The notes beneath the pieces are model-generated. The model did no database searches. It had not been told where the DNA came from and saw nothing but the letters and a program-made list of their open reading frames with translations. Positions 43,143 through 54,525 of a stretch of 64,000 nt of DNA are shown piece by piece; the first letter of the stretch is position 1; the number at the start of each line of letters is the position of its first letter. The DNA comes from an uncultured Pseudomonadales bacterium (GTDB taxonomy: Bacteria; Pseudomonadota; Gammaproteobacteria; Pseudomonadales; Cellvibrionaceae). Where the stretch lies: contig CANLDL010000004.1 of assembly GCA_947489425.1 (NCBI GenBank), positions 1-64,000 on the forward strand. The letters run 5' to 3'. The position numbers were made by a program, and so were the translations under genes.

Positions 43143-43682
43143 ATGGCTAGTTTGAAAAAACTGTACAACGAAGAGATTGCTAAAAAACTCAAAGAAGAGT
43201 TGAGTCTCGATAATGTAATGGAAGTGCCTCGCATCACAAAAATCACTCTTAATATGGGTGTAGGTGAAGCAATTGGCGATAAAAAAGCATTAGAGAGCGC
43301 CGTTAGTGATCTTGAAAAAATTTCAGGTCAAAAAGTTGTTGTGACCAAAGCACGTAAGTCTATCGCGGGTTTTAAAGTTCGTGAAGATTGGCCAATCGGT
43401 TGTAAGGTAACTTTACGCCGCGAAAGAATGTATGAGTTTTTAGAGCGTTTGGTCTCTATTTCTATTCCTCGTATTCGTGACTTCCGTGGTATTAGTCCAA
43501 AGCAATTTGATGGCCGTGGTAACTTCTCTATGGGTGTGTCAGAGCAAATCATCTTCCCAGAGATTGACTACGATAAGATTGATAAGCTGCGCGGTTTAGA
43601 TATTTGTATTACTACCAGCGCACGTAATGACGATGAAGGCAGAGCATTACTTAAAGCCTTTAATTTCCCCTTTAAAGGATAA
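43143..43682 (+). CDS. rplE: 50S ribosomal protein L5
   Basis: A 5S rRNA-binding protein of 179 residues. [41 protein letters not shown] and [23 protein letters not shown] are conserved. Confidence 0.98.
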   Translation: MASLKKLYNEEIAKKLKEELSLDNVMEVPRITKITLNMGVGEAIGDKKALESAVSDLEKISGQKVVVTKARKSIAGFKVREDWPIGCKVTLRRERMYEFLERLVSISIPRIRDFRGISPKQFDGRGNFSMGVSEQIIFPEIDYDKIDKLRGLDICITTSARNDDEGRALLKAFNFPFKG

Positions 43683-43691
43683 GTTTGAGTT

Positions 43692-43997
43692 ATGGCAAAG
43701 AAATCAATGATCGCTCGTGAGCATAAGCGCTCACAAATCGCGAAAAAATACGCTGAAAAACGTAAAGCACTTAAAGAAATTATTGTAAGCACAACTGCAA
43801 GTGATGAAGAAGTTTGGGATGCTCAACAGAAGTTACAACAACTTCCGCGTGATGCTAGTCCATCAAGACAGCGTCGTCGCTGTGTATTAACTGGTCGCCC
43901 TCATGGGGTCTACCGTAAATTTGGTCTATGCCGAAACAAGTTGCGTGAAGCTGCTATGCGTGGTGATGTGCCAGGCCTAGTTAAAGCTAGCTGGTAG
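43692..43997 (+). CDS. rpsN: 30S ribosomal protein S14
   Basis: S14 of the zinc-free, 101-residue type: the C-terminal [36 protein letters not shown] lacks the CXXC pairs of zinc-binding forms. Located between rplE and rpsH as usual. Confidence 0.98.
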   Translation: MAKKSMIAREHKRSQIAKKYAEKRKALKEIIVSTTASDEEVWDAQQKLQQLPRDASPSRQRRRCVLTGRPHGVYRKFGLCRNKLREAAMRGDVPGLVKASW

Positions 43998-44014
43998 AGA
44001 CAGGAGCAAAATCA

Positions 44015-44407
44015 ATGAGTATGCAAGATCCATTGTCAGATATGCTGACTCGCATTAGAAATGCACAATTAGTGGGTAAAACAGAAACTGTTATGCCTTC
44101 TTCTAAATTAAAAGTTAATGTCGCAAAAGTATTAGAGTCTGAAGGTTACATTAACGGTTTTAGTGTTGACTCTGAAGTTAAAGCAAAATTAACTGTTCAG
44201 CTGAAATACTATGAAGGTAAGCCAGTTATTACTGAGATTGACCGAGTAAGTCGCCCGGGACTCAGAAACTACTCAGGTAAAGATGGTTTTCCATCAGTAC
44301 GAGGTGGTTTAGGTGTTGCTATTGTTTCTACTAGTCAAGGTGTTATGACTGAGAGAGCGGCGCGCGCAGCGGGTGTTGGCGGTGAAGTACTCTGTACCGT
44401 CTTTTAA
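44015..44407 (+). CDS. rpsH: 30S ribosomal protein S8
   Basis: A 16S central-domain binder; in E. coli it represses the spc operon. It has 130 residues, [16 protein letters not shown] at the start and [27 protein letters not shown] at the end. CAGGAGCAAAATCA precedes the ATG. Confidence 0.98.
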   Translation: MSMQDPLSDMLTRIRNAQLVGKTETVMPSSKLKVNVAKVLESEGYINGFSVDSEVKAKLTVQLKYYEGKPVITEIDRVSRPGLRNYSGKDGFPSVRGGLGVAIVSTSQGVMTERAARAAGVGGEVLCTVF

Positions 44408-44449
44408 TTGATTTTTTAAACAAAACTTTGTTTAAGATAGAGATAAATT

Positions 44450-44983
44450 ATGTCACGTATTGCAAATAACCCAGTTGAATTACCTTCTGGTGTTGAATTA
44501 AAAATTAACGGCCAAGAAGTTTCTGTTAAGGGGTCTAAAGGATCTTTAAGCATGAACGTTAATGAGTCAGTAGAAGTTAAGCAAGATGATAACGTAGTAT
44601 CTTTTGCCGCTAAAAATAGCAGTAAAAATGCCGTTGCTCTTGCTGGTACTGCTCGTTCATTAGTGAATAATATGGTTGTTGGCGTTAGCCAAGGCTTCGA
44701 ACGTAAACTAATCCTTAACGGTGTTGGTTATCGTGCTAAAGCTGCCGGTAAAACTCTTAATCTAGTATTGGGTTTTTCTCATGATGTGAATTATGAGTTG
44801 CCAGAAGGTGTAACTGCTGATACTCCAAGCCAAACAGAGATCGTTTTGAAGTGTTCTGATAAACAATTGCTTGGTCAGGTTGCTTCTGAGATACGTGCCT
44901 TCCGTCCACCTGAGCCTTATAAGGGTAAAGGTGTTAGATACGATGATGAAAATATTCGTCGTAAAGAAGCAAAGAAAAAGTAA
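44450..44983 (+). CDS. rplF: 50S ribosomal protein L6
   Basis: L6 lies near the sarcin-ricin loop. It has 177 residues: two related domains, [25 protein letters not shown] and the C-terminal [26 protein letters not shown]. Confidence 0.98.
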   Translation: MSRIANNPVELPSGVELKINGQEVSVKGSKGSLSMNVNESVEVKQDDNVVSFAAKNSSKNAVALAGTARSLVNNMVVGVSQGFERKLILNGVGYRAKAAGKTLNLVLGFSHDVNYELPEGVTADTPSQTEIVLKCSDKQLLGQVASEIRAFRPPEPYKGKGVRYDDENIRRKEAKKK

Positions 44984-45084
44984 TTTTTATTCTTTTTTGG
45001 TTGTTATTTGGTTTTGCCAATGTTGCCATAAAGTATAAATAGTTGATTGTTGGTTAGTGATAAAAATATCTAGTAGAGATAGTT

Positions 45085-45435
45085 ATGAATTCTAAAAAGC
45101 AGGCTCGAATCCGTCGCGCTCGAAGAGCCCGAGCTAAAATTAGTGAGTTGGGTGTTAACCGCTTATGTGTTAATCGTTCACCACGTCACATTTATGCGCA
45201 AATTATTGCTGCTGACGGTAACCAAGTATTAGCAAGTGCTTCTACTTTAGATAAAGATTTACGTGCTAGTGCTACTGGCAATGTCGACGCTGCTAAAGCG
45301 GTTGGCAAATTAATCGCTGAACGTGCTAAAGCGGCTGGTGTTACCGGTGTTGCTTTTGATCGTAGTGGCTTTAAATACCATGGTCGTGTTAAGGCGTTAG
45401 CTGATGCAGCACGCGAAGGCGGACTAGAATTCTAA
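45085..45435 (+). CDS. rplR: 50S ribosomal protein L18
   Basis: A 5S rRNA-binding protein of 116 residues. [17 protein letters not shown] and [28 protein letters not shown] are conserved. Confidence 0.98.
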   Translation: MNSKKQARIRRARRARAKISELGVNRLCVNRSPRHIYAQIIAADGNQVLASASTLDKDLRASATGNVDAAKAVGKLIAERAKAAGVTGVAFDRSGFKYHGRVKALADAAREGGLEF

Positions 45436-45448
45436 GGGTTGATTGAAC

Positions 45449-45958
45449 ATGGCATTTGTTAAAAAAGATGAAGCAAACACAGAAGGCTTTGAAGAGAAGT
45501 TAGTTCAAGTTAACCGTGTTGCTAAAACAGTTAAAGGTGGTCGTATCTTTGCTTTTACCGCGCTTACCGTTGTTGGTGATGGTAAGGGTCGTGTGGGTTT
45601 CGGTCGAGGTAAGGCTCGCGAAGTGCCAGCGGCAATCCAAAAAGCGATGGAATCTGCTCGTCGTGATATGATTCAGGTTGAATTGAATGGTGATACCATT
45701 CAATACCCAACTAAAGGTCGTCATGGTGCGTCCAAGGTCTACATGCAGCCAGCGTCTGAAGGTACTGGTGTTATTGCCGGTGGTGCGATGCGTGCCGTAT
45801 TAGAGCTTGCAGGTGTTCAAAACGTATTAGCAAAGTGCTATGGGTCAACTAACCCAGTCAACGTTGTTCGTGCAACATTTGAAGCATTAAATGCAATGCG
45901 CTCTCCTGAGCAAATTGCTGCAAAACGCGGCAAGTCTGTTGAAGAAATAAGAGACTAA
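45449..45958 (+). CDS. rpsE: 30S ribosomal protein S5
   Basis: S5 acts in decoding accuracy and mRNA entry. It has 169 residues from ATG 45449 (TTG 45443 is in frame but less likely). [42 protein letters not shown] is the N-terminal double-stranded RNA-binding part, and [16 protein letters not shown] follows. Confidence 0.98.
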   Translation: MAFVKKDEANTEGFEEKLVQVNRVAKTVKGGRIFAFTALTVVGDGKGRVGFGRGKAREVPAAIQKAMESARRDMIQVELNGDTIQYPTKGRHGASKVYMQPASEGTGVIAGGAMRAVLELAGVQNVLAKCYGSTNPVNVVRATFEALNAMRSPEQIAAKRGKSVEEIRD

Positions 45959-46042
45959 ATGATAATTAAATTGATCGTTAATATAAATTAACTGTCAGAT
46001 TGATTACTTAGTTGTTAGTAAAAATAGTAAAGATCTAATTCC

Positions 46043-46060
46043 GTGCTTTAAATAAAGCAC
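46043..46060 (+). other. Hairpin between rpsE and rpmD
   Basis: GTGCTTT / AAAGCAC with a four-base loop inside a 129-nt gap that is longer than usual in the spc operon. There is no T tract, so it is not a clear terminator. Confidence 0.4.
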
Positions 46061-46087
46061 CTCTTGATTTAGAGTGTGAGAGTTATA

Positions 46088-46273
46088 ATGGCTAAAAAAA
46101 CACTAAAAGTGACCCAAATTAAAAGTACAGCAGGTCGGTTAAAAAACCATATTGCCTGTGTTGCTGGCTTGGGCCTTCGTAGAATCGGTCACACAGTAGA
46201 AGTGGAAGATACTCCTTCTGTTCGCGGTATGATTAATACTGCCTATTATTTATTAAAGGTTGAAGGAGAGTAA
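46088..46273 (+). CDS. rpmD: 50S ribosomal protein L30
   Basis: 61 residues, [21 protein letters not shown] and [26 protein letters not shown] 46076 is in frame, but ATG 46088 fits homologues. rplO starts 1 nt after the stop. Confidence 0.97.
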   Translation: MAKKTLKVTQIKSTAGRLKNHIACVAGLGLRRIGHTVEVEDTPSVRGMINTAYYLLKVEGE

Positions 46274-46274
46274 A

Positions 46275-46709
46275 ATGCGTCTTAATACATTAGCTCCAGC
46301 ACCTGGTCACAAGTCGGATAAAAAACGCGTTGGTCGTGGTATTGGTAGCGGTACTGGTAAAACAGCTGGCCGTGGTCACAAAGGTTTAAAATCTCGCTCA
46401 GGCGGTAAAGTACGTGCAGGTTTTGAAGGTGGTCAAATGCCACTACAAAAGCGCCTACCTAAATACGGTTTTACATCACGTATTGGTATGGTTACTGCTG
46501 AGATTCGCTTGTCTGAATTAAATGCTGTTGAAGGTGATACCGTGACTCTTGAAACCTTGAGAGAAGCAGATCTAATTAACGCAAATATTAAGCGCGCCAA
46601 GATTTTCCTATCCGGCGAGCTTAAAAAAGCGCTAACCGTTAAAGGTTTGGCAGTTACTAAAGGTGCTAAAGCTGCAATTGAAGCAGCTGGTGGAAAAATA
46701 GAAGAGTAA
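46275..46709 (+). CDS. rplO: 50S ribosomal protein L15
   Basis: 144 residues from ATG 46275, preceded by AAGGAG. The Gly/Arg-rich N-terminal extension ([22 protein letters not shown]) and [20 protein letters not shown] are conserved. Confidence 0.98.
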   Translation: MRLNTLAPAPGHKSDKKRVGRGIGSGTGKTAGRGHKGLKSRSGGKVRAGFEGGQMPLQKRLPKYGFTSRIGMVTAEIRLSELNAVEGDTVTLETLREADLINANIKRAKIFLSGELKKALTVKGLAVTKGAKAAIEAAGGKIEE

Positions 46710-46712
46710 TTT

Positions 46713-48044
46713 ATGGCAACACCAGGCAGTCTGCTAGGCAATCAAAAAGGACTAGGCGAGCTATGGGCTCGCCTTCGTTTTCTTTTTTTAGCGATAGTTG
46801 TTTATCGTATTGGTACGCATATCCCTGTTCCTGGTATTGATCCAGCTCGTGTCGCGGAGTTATTCGCCGATAACGAGGGTACCTATCTCGATTTATTTAA
46901 TGTGTTCTCAGGCGGTGCGCTTGAACGCATGAGTATTTTAGCGCTGGGTATCATGCCCTATATTTCTGCTTCTATTATTATGCAGTTAATGTCGGCAGTA
47001 ACACCATCGTTAGAGCAGTTAAAAAAAGAAGGTGATGCAGGTCGTCGTAAAATTACGCAGTACACGCGTTATTTGACTATTTTCTTAGCAATTATTCAGG
47101 CGACAGCAATGTCTCGTGGCCTGAATTTGGCTTATGAGGGCGCAAGCCCAATCGCTGAATTAGTTGATTCAATTATTATGATTACTTCACTGGTAACCGG
47201 TGCAGTATTTATGATGTGGTTGGGTGAGCAAGTGACAGAGAAAGGTATTGGTAATGGTATATCGATACTAATTTGTGCAGGCATTATTGCAGGCTTACCT
47301 GGTGCAGTTGGCCAAGCTTTTGAAAGTGCGCAACAAGGTGACTTAAATATATTATTATTGCTAGCTATCATCTTTTTATTGCTAGGAATTATGTGGTTTA
47401 TTGTGTTGGTTGAGCGTGGGCAACGCCGTATTACGGTTAACTATGCTAAACGCCAACAAGGTAAAAAGGTTTATGCGGCTCAAACCAGTCATTTACCGTT
47501 AAAAATTAATATGGCGGGTGTTATTCCTGCCATCTTTGCAAGTAGCTTATTACTATTCCCGCAATCTATCGCAACATGGGCGGGTTCGGGCGAAGGGCGT
47601 ACTTCAGAGATATTGCAAACTATTGCAGCTTCGCTAGGGCCTGGTCAACCATTGAATCTAATTGTATTTACTGGCTTGATCGTATTTTTCTGCTTCTTTT
47701 ATACAGCATTAATGTACAACCCCAACGAAGTGGCGGACAACTTGAAAAAATCAGGTGCTTATATTCCTGGTATTCGCCCAGGTGAGCAGTCTGCAAGATA
47801 TATTGATAGTGTACTAACGCGTTTGACAGTTGCTGGCTCTATTTATATGGCAGCTGTATCACTGATGCCACAGTTTATTATTGTTGCAACGGGTATACCT
47901 TTTTACTTAGGCGGTACATCGTTGCTAATTATTGTTGTTGTACTAATGGACTTTATGTCGCAGGTGCAATCGCATTTAATGTCTCAGCAGTATGAGTCAT
48001 TAATGAAAAAATCAAATTTAAAAGGTTATGGTGGTGGACTCTAA
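46713..48044 (+). CDS. secY: Preprotein translocase channel SecY
   Basis: The pore subunit of the Sec translocon, 443 residues with ten hydrophobic helices. Family motifs include YRIGTHIPVPGID, LGIMPYISASIIMQL, EKGIGNGISILI and NPNEVADNLKKSGAYIPGIRPG. It follows rplO after 3 nt and partners with secE at 13183. Confidence 0.98.
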   Translation: MATPGSLLGNQKGLGELWARLRFLFLAIVVYRIGTHIPVPGIDPARVAELFADNEGTYLDLFNVFSGGALERMSILALGIMPYISASIIMQLMSAVTPSLEQLKKEGDAGRRKITQYTRYLTIFLAIIQATAMSRGLNLAYEGASPIAELVDSIIMITSLVTGAVFMMWLGEQVTEKGIGNGISILICAGIIAGLPGAVGQAFESAQQGDLNILLLLAIIFLLLGIMWFIVLVERGQRRITVNYAKRQQGKKVYAAQTSHLPLKINMAGVIPAIFASSLLLFPQSIATWAGSGEGRTSEILQTIAASLGPGQPLNLIVFTGLIVFFCFFYTALMYNPNEVADNLKKSGAYIPGIRPGEQSARYIDSVLTRLTVAGSIYMAAVSLMPQFIIVATGIPFYLGGTSLLIIVVVLMDFMSQVQSHLMSQQYESLMKKSNLKGYGGGL

Positions 48045-48082
48045 GAGGCTATCAGCCTTAAGTTCACTAAAATGAGGTTTGT

Positions 48083-48199
48083 ATGAAAGTTCGTGCTTCG
48101 GTTAAAAAAATCTGCCGCAATTGCAAAATGGTACGCCGCAAAGGTGTACTGCGTGTTATCTGTAAAGCGGAACCCAGACACAAGCAACGTCAAGGTTAA
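48083..48199 (+). CDS. rpmJ: 50S ribosomal protein L36
   Basis: A 38-codon gene: [15 protein letters not shown] followed by [19 protein letters not shown]. The zinc ligands C-X2-C, C and H of the C+ type are all present. AAAATGAGG precedes the ATG. It sits after secY as in other gammaproteobacteria. Confidence 0.97.
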   Translation: MKVRASVKKICRNCKMVRRKGVLRVICKAEPRHKQRQG

Positions 48200-48253
48200 T
48201 CCTTGCAGCTTGCTAGATAACTCATGTCCAATGAGTTGTCACACTAAGGGGTG

Positions 48254-48348
48254 TTGACTGTCGTTTATTAAGAAATTAATAAACTATTGCATTTAGGTGT
48301 TTTTATCGCTATCCTTTCGCGCCTTTTGTAGGGGAAGCCCTACAAAAG
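48254..48348 (+). promoter_or_regulatory. Promoters and leader hairpin of the alpha operon
   Basis: Candidate P1: TTGACT (48254), 17 bp, TAATAA. Candidate P2, the better one: TTGCAT (48287-48292), 17 bp, TATCCT (48310-48315), discriminator TTCGCGCC. A perfect 11-bp hairpin CTTTTGTAGGG / CCCTACAAAAG (48323-48348) lies at the expected transcript start. The rest of the gap to rpsM is the probable S4-binding leader. An AACTCAT / ATGAGTT hairpin (about 48219-48237) lies just behind rpmJ. Confidence 0.6.
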
Positions 48349-48432
48349 TATCGTATGTGGTGGCTAAATTCGTCGTCAACACTGAACAATAGCGCACTAA
48401 GTGTGCTCACATATACTGTGGAGTAAAATTGA

Positions 48433-48789
48433 ATGGCTCGTATCGCCGGTGTCAATATACCCGATAATAAACATGCCGTTATTTCTTTGACTTATGTCTA
48501 TGGAGTTGGCCGTACCACTGCTGAGAAAATCTTAGCAGCTACTGGTATTGCTGAATCTACAAAAATAGGCGATCTATCAGAAAGTCAGATGGATGAATTG
48601 CGTGCTGAAGTCGGTAAAGTTACTGTTGAAGGTGACTTACGTCGAGAAGTCTCGATGAATATCAAACGTTTAATGGATTTAGGTTGTTTCCGTGGTATTC
48701 GCCACCGTCGCAATTTACCTCTTCGTGGTCAACGCACTAAAACAAATGCGCGTACACGTAAAGGCCCTCGTAAGCCTATTAAGAAGTAA
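48433..48789 (+). CDS. rpsM: 30S ribosomal protein S13
   Basis: 118 residues, [26 protein letters not shown] and the basic tail [32 protein letters not shown]13 bridges to the 50S and contacts the P-site tRNA. First gene of the alpha operon. Confidence 0.98.
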   Translation: MARIAGVNIPDNKHAVISLTYVYGVGRTTAEKILAATGIAESTKIGDLSESQMDELRAEVGKVTVEGDLRREVSMNIKRLMDLGCFRGIRHRRNLPLRGQRTKTNARTRKGPRKPIKK

Positions 48790-48833
48790 AATTCATCGTT
48801 TATATCACAGTAATTAAAGGTTAGGTATTTGCT

Positions 48834-49226
48834 ATGGCTAAGCCAAGTAAACAAGCAACAAAGAAAAAAGTCAAAAAGACAGTGGTCGATGGCGTTGCCC
48901 ATATCCACGCTTCTTTTAATAATACAATCGTAACCATCACCGATCGTCAAGGTAATGCATTATCTTGGGCAACAGCGGGTGGTTCTGGTTTCCGTGGTTC
49001 TCGTAAAAGTACGCCATTTGCTGCACAGGTTGCTGCTGAGCGTGCTGGACAAGCTGCATTAGATTATGGTCTAAAAAACCTCGACGTTGAAGTTAAGGGC
49101 CCAGGTCCTGGTCGCGAATCAGCTGTTCGTGCACTCAACAATGTTGGTTATAAAATTTCAAACATCACAGACGTGACGCCGATACCGCATAATGGTTGCC
49201 GTCCGCCAAAACGTCGTAGGGTATAA
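48834..49226 (+). CDS. rpsK: 30S ribosomal protein S11
   Basis: A platform protein of 130 residues: [48 protein letters not shown] and the C-terminal [18 protein letters not shown] are nearly invariant. Confidence 0.98.
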   Translation: MAKPSKQATKKKVKKTVVDGVAHIHASFNNTIVTITDRQGNALSWATAGGSGFRGSRKSTPFAAQVAAERAGQAALDYGLKNLDVEVKGPGPGRESAVRALNNVGYKISNITDVTPIPHNGCRPPKRRRV

Positions 49227-49237
49227 GGAGAATATAA

Positions 49238-49855
49238 ATGGCTCGTTATCTCGGACCTACTTGTAAATTAGCACGCCGTGAAGGTACAGATCTTTACTTA
49301 AAAAGCGGTGTTCGTCCATTAGATTCAAAGTGTAAAATTGAAACTGCACCCGGTATGCACGGCGTTCGTCGCGGTCGTTTATCTGACTATGGTGTTCAGT
49401 TGCGTGAAAAACAAAAAGTACGTCGTATGTACGGTGTGCTTGAAAAGCAATTTCGTGGCTACTATAAAGAAGCTGCGCGTCGTAAAGGTGCAACTGGCGA
49501 GAACTTGTTGCAATTATTAGAATCTCGCTTAGATAACGTTGTTTATCGTATGGGCTTTGGCTCTACTCGCGCAGAATCTCGCCAATTAGTTTCGCATAAG
49601 GCGATTTTGGTTAACGGCACCACCGTTAATATTGCGTCTTACCAAGTGCAAGCAAACGATGTTATTTCTATCCGTGAGAAAGCGAAAAATCAATTGCGAA
49701 TTAAGAGCGCATTAGATTTATCAGCTCAGCGCGAAGTTGAATGGGTAGAAGTCAACAATACTAAGCTTGAAGGTACATATAAGCGTGTTCCAGATCGTGC
49801 TGATCTACCTGCTGAAATTAATGAAAACTTGATTGTTGAGCTTTACTCTAAGTAA
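49238..49855 (+). CDS. rpsD: 30S ribosomal protein S4
   Basis: A primary assembly protein and likely repressor of the alpha operon. It has 205 residues, with the N-terminal [19 protein letters not shown] and the S4 RNA-binding domain [40 protein letters not shown] upstream. Confidence 0.98.
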   Translation: MARYLGPTCKLARREGTDLYLKSGVRPLDSKCKIETAPGMHGVRRGRLSDYGVQLREKQKVRRMYGVLEKQFRGYYKEAARRKGATGENLLQLLESRLDNVVYRMGFGSTRAESRQLVSHKAILVNGTTVNIASYQVQANDVISIREKAKNQLRIKSALDLSAQREVEWVEVNNTKLEGTYKRVPDRADLPAEINENLIVELYSK

Positions 49856-49939
49856 TTTAATGCTCTATTGCTATTTTATAGTGATAGAGCGTCTTACGAG
49901 CTAATCTTACAATTCAAACTAAACCTTAAAGGTATGTTT

Positions 49940-50932
49940 ATGCAAGCTGTGAACGAATTTTTGACCCCACGTCATATCGATGTAACGGAAAATTCACCCA
50001 CGCACGCCAAAGTTGTCTTGGAGCCTCTTGAACGAGGTTTTGGTCACACTTTAGGTAATGCTTTACGTCGTATTCTGCTTTCTTCAATGCCTGGTTGTGC
50101 AATTATCGAAACAGAAATTGAAGGCGTTGAACACGAATACAGTGCGATAGAAGGTGTACAAGAAGATGTTATTGAAATTCTTCTAAACCTTAAAGGTGTT
50201 GCCGTTGTTATGAACGACGAAGAGAAAGTTCAAGCAACTGTCTCTTTAAGCAAAAGTGGCCCTGGTGTTGTAACTGCTGGTGATATTGTTGTTGATCATG
50301 GTGTTGAAGTTAAAAACCCAGATCATGTTATTGCAACTATCACGGGTAAAACTGATTTAAATATGCAAATGACTATTGCACGTGGCCGTGGCTACCAGCC
50401 TGCTGATGCACGTGTGAGTGACGATGAAGAGACTCGCTCAATTGGTCGTTTACAACTTGATGCTTCTTTTAGCCCTGTTAAGCGCCTGGCTTACTCGGTA
50501 GAAAGCGCACGTGTTGAGCAGCGTACTGATTTAGATAAGTTAGTTCTTGATCTAGAAACTAACGGCACGATTGATCCTGAAGAAGCTATCCGTCGTTCTG
50601 CGACAATTCTTCAGCAGCAACTTGCTGTATTTGTTGATCTTGAGCACGAGAAAGCCTCTGAGCCAGAAGCTAAAGAAGCTGAGATAGATCCTATCTTATT
50701 AAGACCTGTTGATGATCTTGAGCTCACTGTTCGCTCTGCAAACTGTCTTAAAGCTGAAAATATCTATTATATTGGTGACCTTGTTCAGCGTACTGAAGTT
50801 GAGCTATTAAAAACACCTAACCTTGGTAAAAAGTCATTAACTGAGATAAAAGATGTATTAGCATCTCGTGGTTTATCTCTAGGTCTGCGTTTGGAAAACT
50901 GGCCACCAGCCAGCCTACGTACTGACGACTAA
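49940..50932 (+). CDS. rpoA: RNA polymerase alpha subunit
   Basis: 330 residues from [15 protein letters not shown]. The frame opens further upstream (49868), but AAAGG before ATG 49940 and homology to MQGSVTEFLKPR set the start. The assembly domain has [29 protein letters not shown]. The C-terminal domain has [25 protein letters not shown] and [21 protein letters not shown], which bind UP elements and activators. Confidence 0.98.
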   Translation: MQAVNEFLTPRHIDVTENSPTHAKVVLEPLERGFGHTLGNALRRILLSSMPGCAIIETEIEGVEHEYSAIEGVQEDVIEILLNLKGVAVVMNDEEKVQATVSLSKSGPGVVTAGDIVVDHGVEVKNPDHVIATITGKTDLNMQMTIARGRGYQPADARVSDDEETRSIGRLQLDASFSPVKRLAYSVESARVEQRTDLDKLVLDLETNGTIDPEEAIRRSATILQQQLAVFVDLEHEKASEPEAKEAEIDPILLRPVDDLELTVRSANCLKAENIYYIGDLVQRTEVELLKTPNLGKKSLTEIKDVLASRGLSLGLRLENWPPASLRTDD

Positions 50933-51019
50933 TACATTAAACAATTGTGTTGGCCTTGCTAGTAAGGTCAACATTTATAAATTATTGCTGTGAAGCAGGA
51001 AAACTAAAGGGTTAAAGTC

Positions 51020-51415
51020 ATGCGCCATCGTCAAAGCGGACGTCAACTGAATCGTAACAGTTCACATCGCAAAGCCATGTTTAAAAATATGAGTATCTCT
51101 CTTGTAGAGCACGAGCTCATCAAAACAACCGTTCCTAAAGCAAAGGAATTACGTCGTCATATTGAGCCGTTAATTACTCTTGCTAAGAAAGATAGTGTTG
51201 CTAACCGCCGTTTAGCATTTAGACGCTTAAACTCTAAAGAAGCTGTTGGTAAATTATTTAGTGATCTTGGTCCTCGTTACGAGTCTCGCCCTGGTGGCTA
51301 TGTACGTATCCTTAAGTGTGGTTACCGCACAGGTGACAAAGCACCTATGGCTTATGTTGAGTTAGTTGATCGCCAAGTGGTAACTGATGAAGACTCAGTT
51401 GTTGCTGAAGATTAA
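51020..51415 (+). CDS. rplQ: 50S ribosomal protein L17
   Basis: 131 residues, [24 protein letters not shown] and [29 protein letters not shown]. Last gene of the alpha operon; it lines the tunnel exit. Confidence 0.98.
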   Translation: MRHRQSGRQLNRNSSHRKAMFKNMSISLVEHELIKTTVPKAKELRRHIEPLITLAKKDSVANRRLAFRRLNSKEAVGKLFSDLGPRYESRPGGYVRILKCGYRTGDKAPMAYVELVDRQVVTDEDSVVAED

Positions 51416-51475
51416 GATTTAAGTAAGATATCGAAGTAAGTGCGCAAGATTATTGAGTAAATGATTTTACATTGC

Positions 51476-51512
51476 GCATAAAAAAACCAGCTTATTGCTG
51501 GTTTTTTTATGC
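51476..51512. terminator. Bidirectional terminator between rplQ and uvrA
   Basis: A 16-bp stem GCATAAAAAAACCAGC / GCTGGTTTTTTTATGC with a 5-nt loop. It serves both converging genes. Confidence 0.93.
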
Positions 51513-51566
51513 GTGCAGTTTTAAAAGCGTAGCAATAGGTTTTTATTGTACGCTTTTTATTTTAAC

Positions 51567-54389
51567 TTATTTTAATAATGGTCTTAAAAAGTGCCCAGTA
51601 TGAGACGCTTTAACTTTGCTGACGTCTTCTGGTGTCCCTTCTGCAATTATTTGTCCGCCACCACTACCACCCTCTGGGCCTAAATCAATTACCCAGTCAG
51701 CTGTTTTAATGACATCTAAGTTATGTTCAATAACCACGACTGTATTGCCATGATCGCGAAGACGATGCAGCACTATGAGTAGCTGTTGTATATCGTGAAA
51801 ATGTAAACCTGTGGTTGGTTCATCTAAAATATAAATCGTTTGACCTGTATCGCGTTTAGACAGCTCCTTAGATAGCTTAACGCGCTGTGCTTCGCCACCC
51901 GATAAAGTATTAGCAGCCTGACCAAGACGAATATAAGAAAGGCCAACATCGATTAGAGTTTGTAATTTTCGAGCAACTGCCGGAATGGGGTCAAAAAATT
52001 CGCGTGCATCTTCGATAGTCATATCGAGAACTTGGTGGATATTTTTACCTTTGTAAGTAATTTCTAAGGTTTCACGGTTGTAGCGTTTGCCATGACAAAC
52101 ATCACAAGCAACGTATACGTCGGGTAAAAAGTGCATTTCTACCTTAACGACGCCATCACCTTGGCAAGCTTCACAGCGTCCACCTTTAACATTAAAGCTA
52201 AAGCGACCAGGTTTGTAACCTCTGGAGCGGGCCTCTTGTGTGCCCGAAAACAATTCTCTTACCGGTGTAAATATGCCGGTATAGGTAGCAGGGTTAGAGC
52301 GAGGTGTGCGTCCAATAGGGCTTTGATCTATATCAACGCATTTATCGATATGCTCAAGGCCTTTAATACTTTTATAAGGTGCAGGCTTTAGCGTTGTTGC
52401 ACCGTTAAGCTCCGTTGCAACAATAGGATATAAAGTCCCATTGATAAGTGTTGATTTACCTGAGCCAGAAACACCGGTAACGCATGTCATTAAGCCGACA
52501 GGGATAGACAGTTTGGTTTTTTGTAAATTATTACCGCTGGCACCTGTTAGGGTAATTAACTTTTTAGAGTCAACTGGGTTACGCTTTTTAGGCACAGCAA
52601 TTTCTTTTTCGCCCGATAAGTACTGGCCAGTTAGTGAGCCTTTAGTTTTTTTGATTTGCTCGACTTTGCCTTGGGCAATAACTTCTCCACCATGTACACC
52701 TGCACCTGGGCCAATATCAATAACGTGGTCTGCCAAGCGAATAGCGTCTTCGTCGTGCTCTACAACAATAACGGTATTGCCTAAGTCTCGTAAATGAATC
52801 AATGTTTTTAACAGGCGCTCATTGTCGCGCTGATGTAGGCCAATAGAGGGTTCATCAAGAATATACATGACGCCAACGAGGCCAGCACCAATTTGGCTAG
52901 CAAGACGAATACGCTGTGCTTCGCCGCCCGAGAGGGTGTCAGCGCTACGGTTCAGGCTTAAATAATTAAGGCCAACATCGTTTAAAAATTGAAAGCGATC
53001 ACTGATCTCTTTTAAAATTTTATCGGCAATCTCAGCTTTTGCACCATCAAACTTAAGCGCTTTAAAATAGTCGTAGGCTTCCCCAATAGGGAAGGCGGTA
53101 ATTTCTGGTAATATTTTATCGTCGATAAAAACGTTACGGGCTTCTTCGCGTAAGCGTGCGCCTTTACAGCTCGGGCAATTCTGGGTCGATAATAATTTAG
53201 CCAACTCTTCGCGTACACTTTGTGATTCGGTATCGCGATAACGCCGCTCTAGATTGGGTATCACACCTTCAAAGCGATGCTTGCGTTTATAGGTATCACC
53301 TTTGTCATTAATGTAGGTAAAGTTAATCTCGTTATCACCAGAGCCATATAAAATAGCCTGCTTGTGCTCTTCTTTTAGTTTTTCCCAAGGAGTGTCCGTT
53401 TTAAATTTAAAATGCTTGGCGAGTGACTCCAGCATATGAAAATAATAAATATTGCGTTTATCCCACCCTCTAATGGCACCTTCCGAAAGAGATGACTCAG
53501 GGAATTGTGCGATTTTAGACTCATCAAAATATTGTTTAACCCCTAAGCCATCGCAGGCTGGGCAAGCGCCGGCTGGATTATTAAAAGAAAATAAGCGCGG
53601 TTCTAGTTCAGTCAGTGAATAGTCACAAACGGGGCAGGCGTGCTTTGTCGAGAATATTTGATCGTCTTTTTCGCCATCCATATAGCTGATAGTAATCAAA
53701 CCACCTGAGATATTAACGCCTGTTTCAATAGACTCGGCCAGTCGCAGTTGCAGATCATCACGAACTTTGAAGCGATCGACCACAGCCTCGATATTATGCT
53801 TTTTCTTTTTATCGAGTGGTGGTACTTCATCGAGATCAACGACTAAGCCATCGACGCGTACGCGAACAAAACCATCGCGGCGCAGTTGCTCAAACACATG
53901 TACATGCTCGCCCTTACGGTCACGTACAATGGGTGCAAGTAGCATTAATTTTGTACCCTCAGGTAGGGCTAAAATAGAGTCAACGATCTCGCTGATCGTT
54001 TGTGCTGATAACGGCACATGGTGTGTTGGGCAACGGGCTTCGCCTACACGCGCATACAGAAGGCGGAGATAATCGTAAATCTCGGTAATGGTGCCTACTG
54101 TTGAGCGCGGGTTGTGAGACGTTGATTTTTGCTCGATAGAGATCGCCGGACTTAAGCCTTCAATATGATCAACATCGGGCTTTTCCATCATTGATAAAAA
54201 CTGGCGAGCATAGGTTGATAGTGACTCGACATAACGTCGTTGACCTTCGGCATATAATGTATCAAAGGCTAGTGAAGATTTCCCTGAACCGGATAAACCA
54301 GTAATAACAATAAATTTATCGCGGGGAATATCGATATCAATATTTTTAAGATTGTGGGTGCGAGCGCCCCGAACAGTAATAGTATCCAC
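51567..54389 (-). CDS. uvrA: Excinuclease ABC subunit A
   Basis: The damage-recognition ATPase of nucleotide excision repair, 940 residues. It has two ABC modules: Walker [13 protein letters not shown] (31-42) and [10 protein letters not shown] in the second half, signatures LSGGEAQRI and LSGGEAQRV, and zinc modules [15 protein letters not shown] and [17 protein letters not shown]. It starts at GTG ([15 protein letters not shown]). I saw no clear LexA box upstream. The uvrA-MFS-ssb neighbourhood is that of Pseudomonas. Confidence 0.98.
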   Translation of the reverse strand: MDTITVRGARTHNLKNIDIDIPRDKFIVITGLSGSGKSSLAFDTLYAEGQRRYVESLSTYARQFLSMMEKPDVDHIEGLSPAISIEQKSTSHNPRSTVGTITEIYDYLRLLYARVGEARCPTHHVPLSAQTISEIVDSILALPEGTKLMLLAPIVRDRKGEHVHVFEQLRRDGFVRVRVDGLVVDLDEVPPLDKKKKHNIEAVVDRFKVRDDLQLRLAESIETGVNISGGLITISYMDGEKDDQIFSTKHACPVCDYSLTELEPRLFSFNNPAGACPACDGLGVKQYFDESKIAQFPESSLSEGAIRGWDKRNIYYFHMLESLAKHFKFKTDTPWEKLKEEHKQAILYGSGDNEINFTYINDKGDTYKRKHRFEGVIPNLERRYRDTESQSVREELAKLLSTQNCPSCKGARLREEARNVFIDDKILPEITAFPIGEAYDYFKALKFDGAKAEIADKILKEISDRFQFLNDVGLNYLSLNRSADTLSGGEAQRIRLASQIGAGLVGVMYILDEPSIGLHQRDNERLLKTLIHLRDLGNTVIVVEHDEDAIRLADHVIDIGPGAGVHGGEVIAQGKVEQIKKTKGSLTGQYLSGEKEIAVPKKRNPVDSKKLITLTGASGNNLQKTKLSIPVGLMTCVTGVSGSGKSTLINGTLYPIVATELNGATTLKPAPYKSIKGLEHIDKCVDIDQSPIGRTPRSNPATYTGIFTPVRELFSGTQEARSRGYKPGRFSFNVKGGRCEACQGDGVVKVEMHFLPDVYVACDVCHGKRYNRETLEITYKGKNIHQVLDMTIEDAREFFDPIPAVARKLQTLIDVGLSYIRLGQAANTLSGGEAQRVKLSKELSKRDTGQTIYILDEPTTGLHFHDIQQLLIVLHRLRDHGNTVVVIEHNLDVIKTADWVIDLGPEGGSGGGQIIAEGTPEDVSKVKASHTGHFLRPLLK

Positions 54390-54478
54390 AAAGATAACTC
54401 GGTGAGTAAATAAACGCGTAAGTATAATCGATTAGTACGACAGGATGTACGCTTTGTTAGGTTTAAATAGAGCTTATA

Positions 54479-54511
54479 GGGATTGTCTATTCATGCACAA
54501 TAGACAATCCC
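54479..54511. repeat. Perfect 13-bp inverted repeat upstream of uvrA
   Basis: GGGATTGTCTATT, 7-base loop CATGCAC, AATAGACAATCCC. No T tract on either strand, so not a standard terminator. It may be the hairpin remnant of a mobile element or a leader structure. Confidence 0.6.
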
Positions 54512-54525
54512 TTAACACAGCCCCT

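Noticed and set aside
54390-54478. LexA box upstream of uvrA
   Set aside because: I looked for CTGT-N8-ACAG on both strands and saw none in this stretch.
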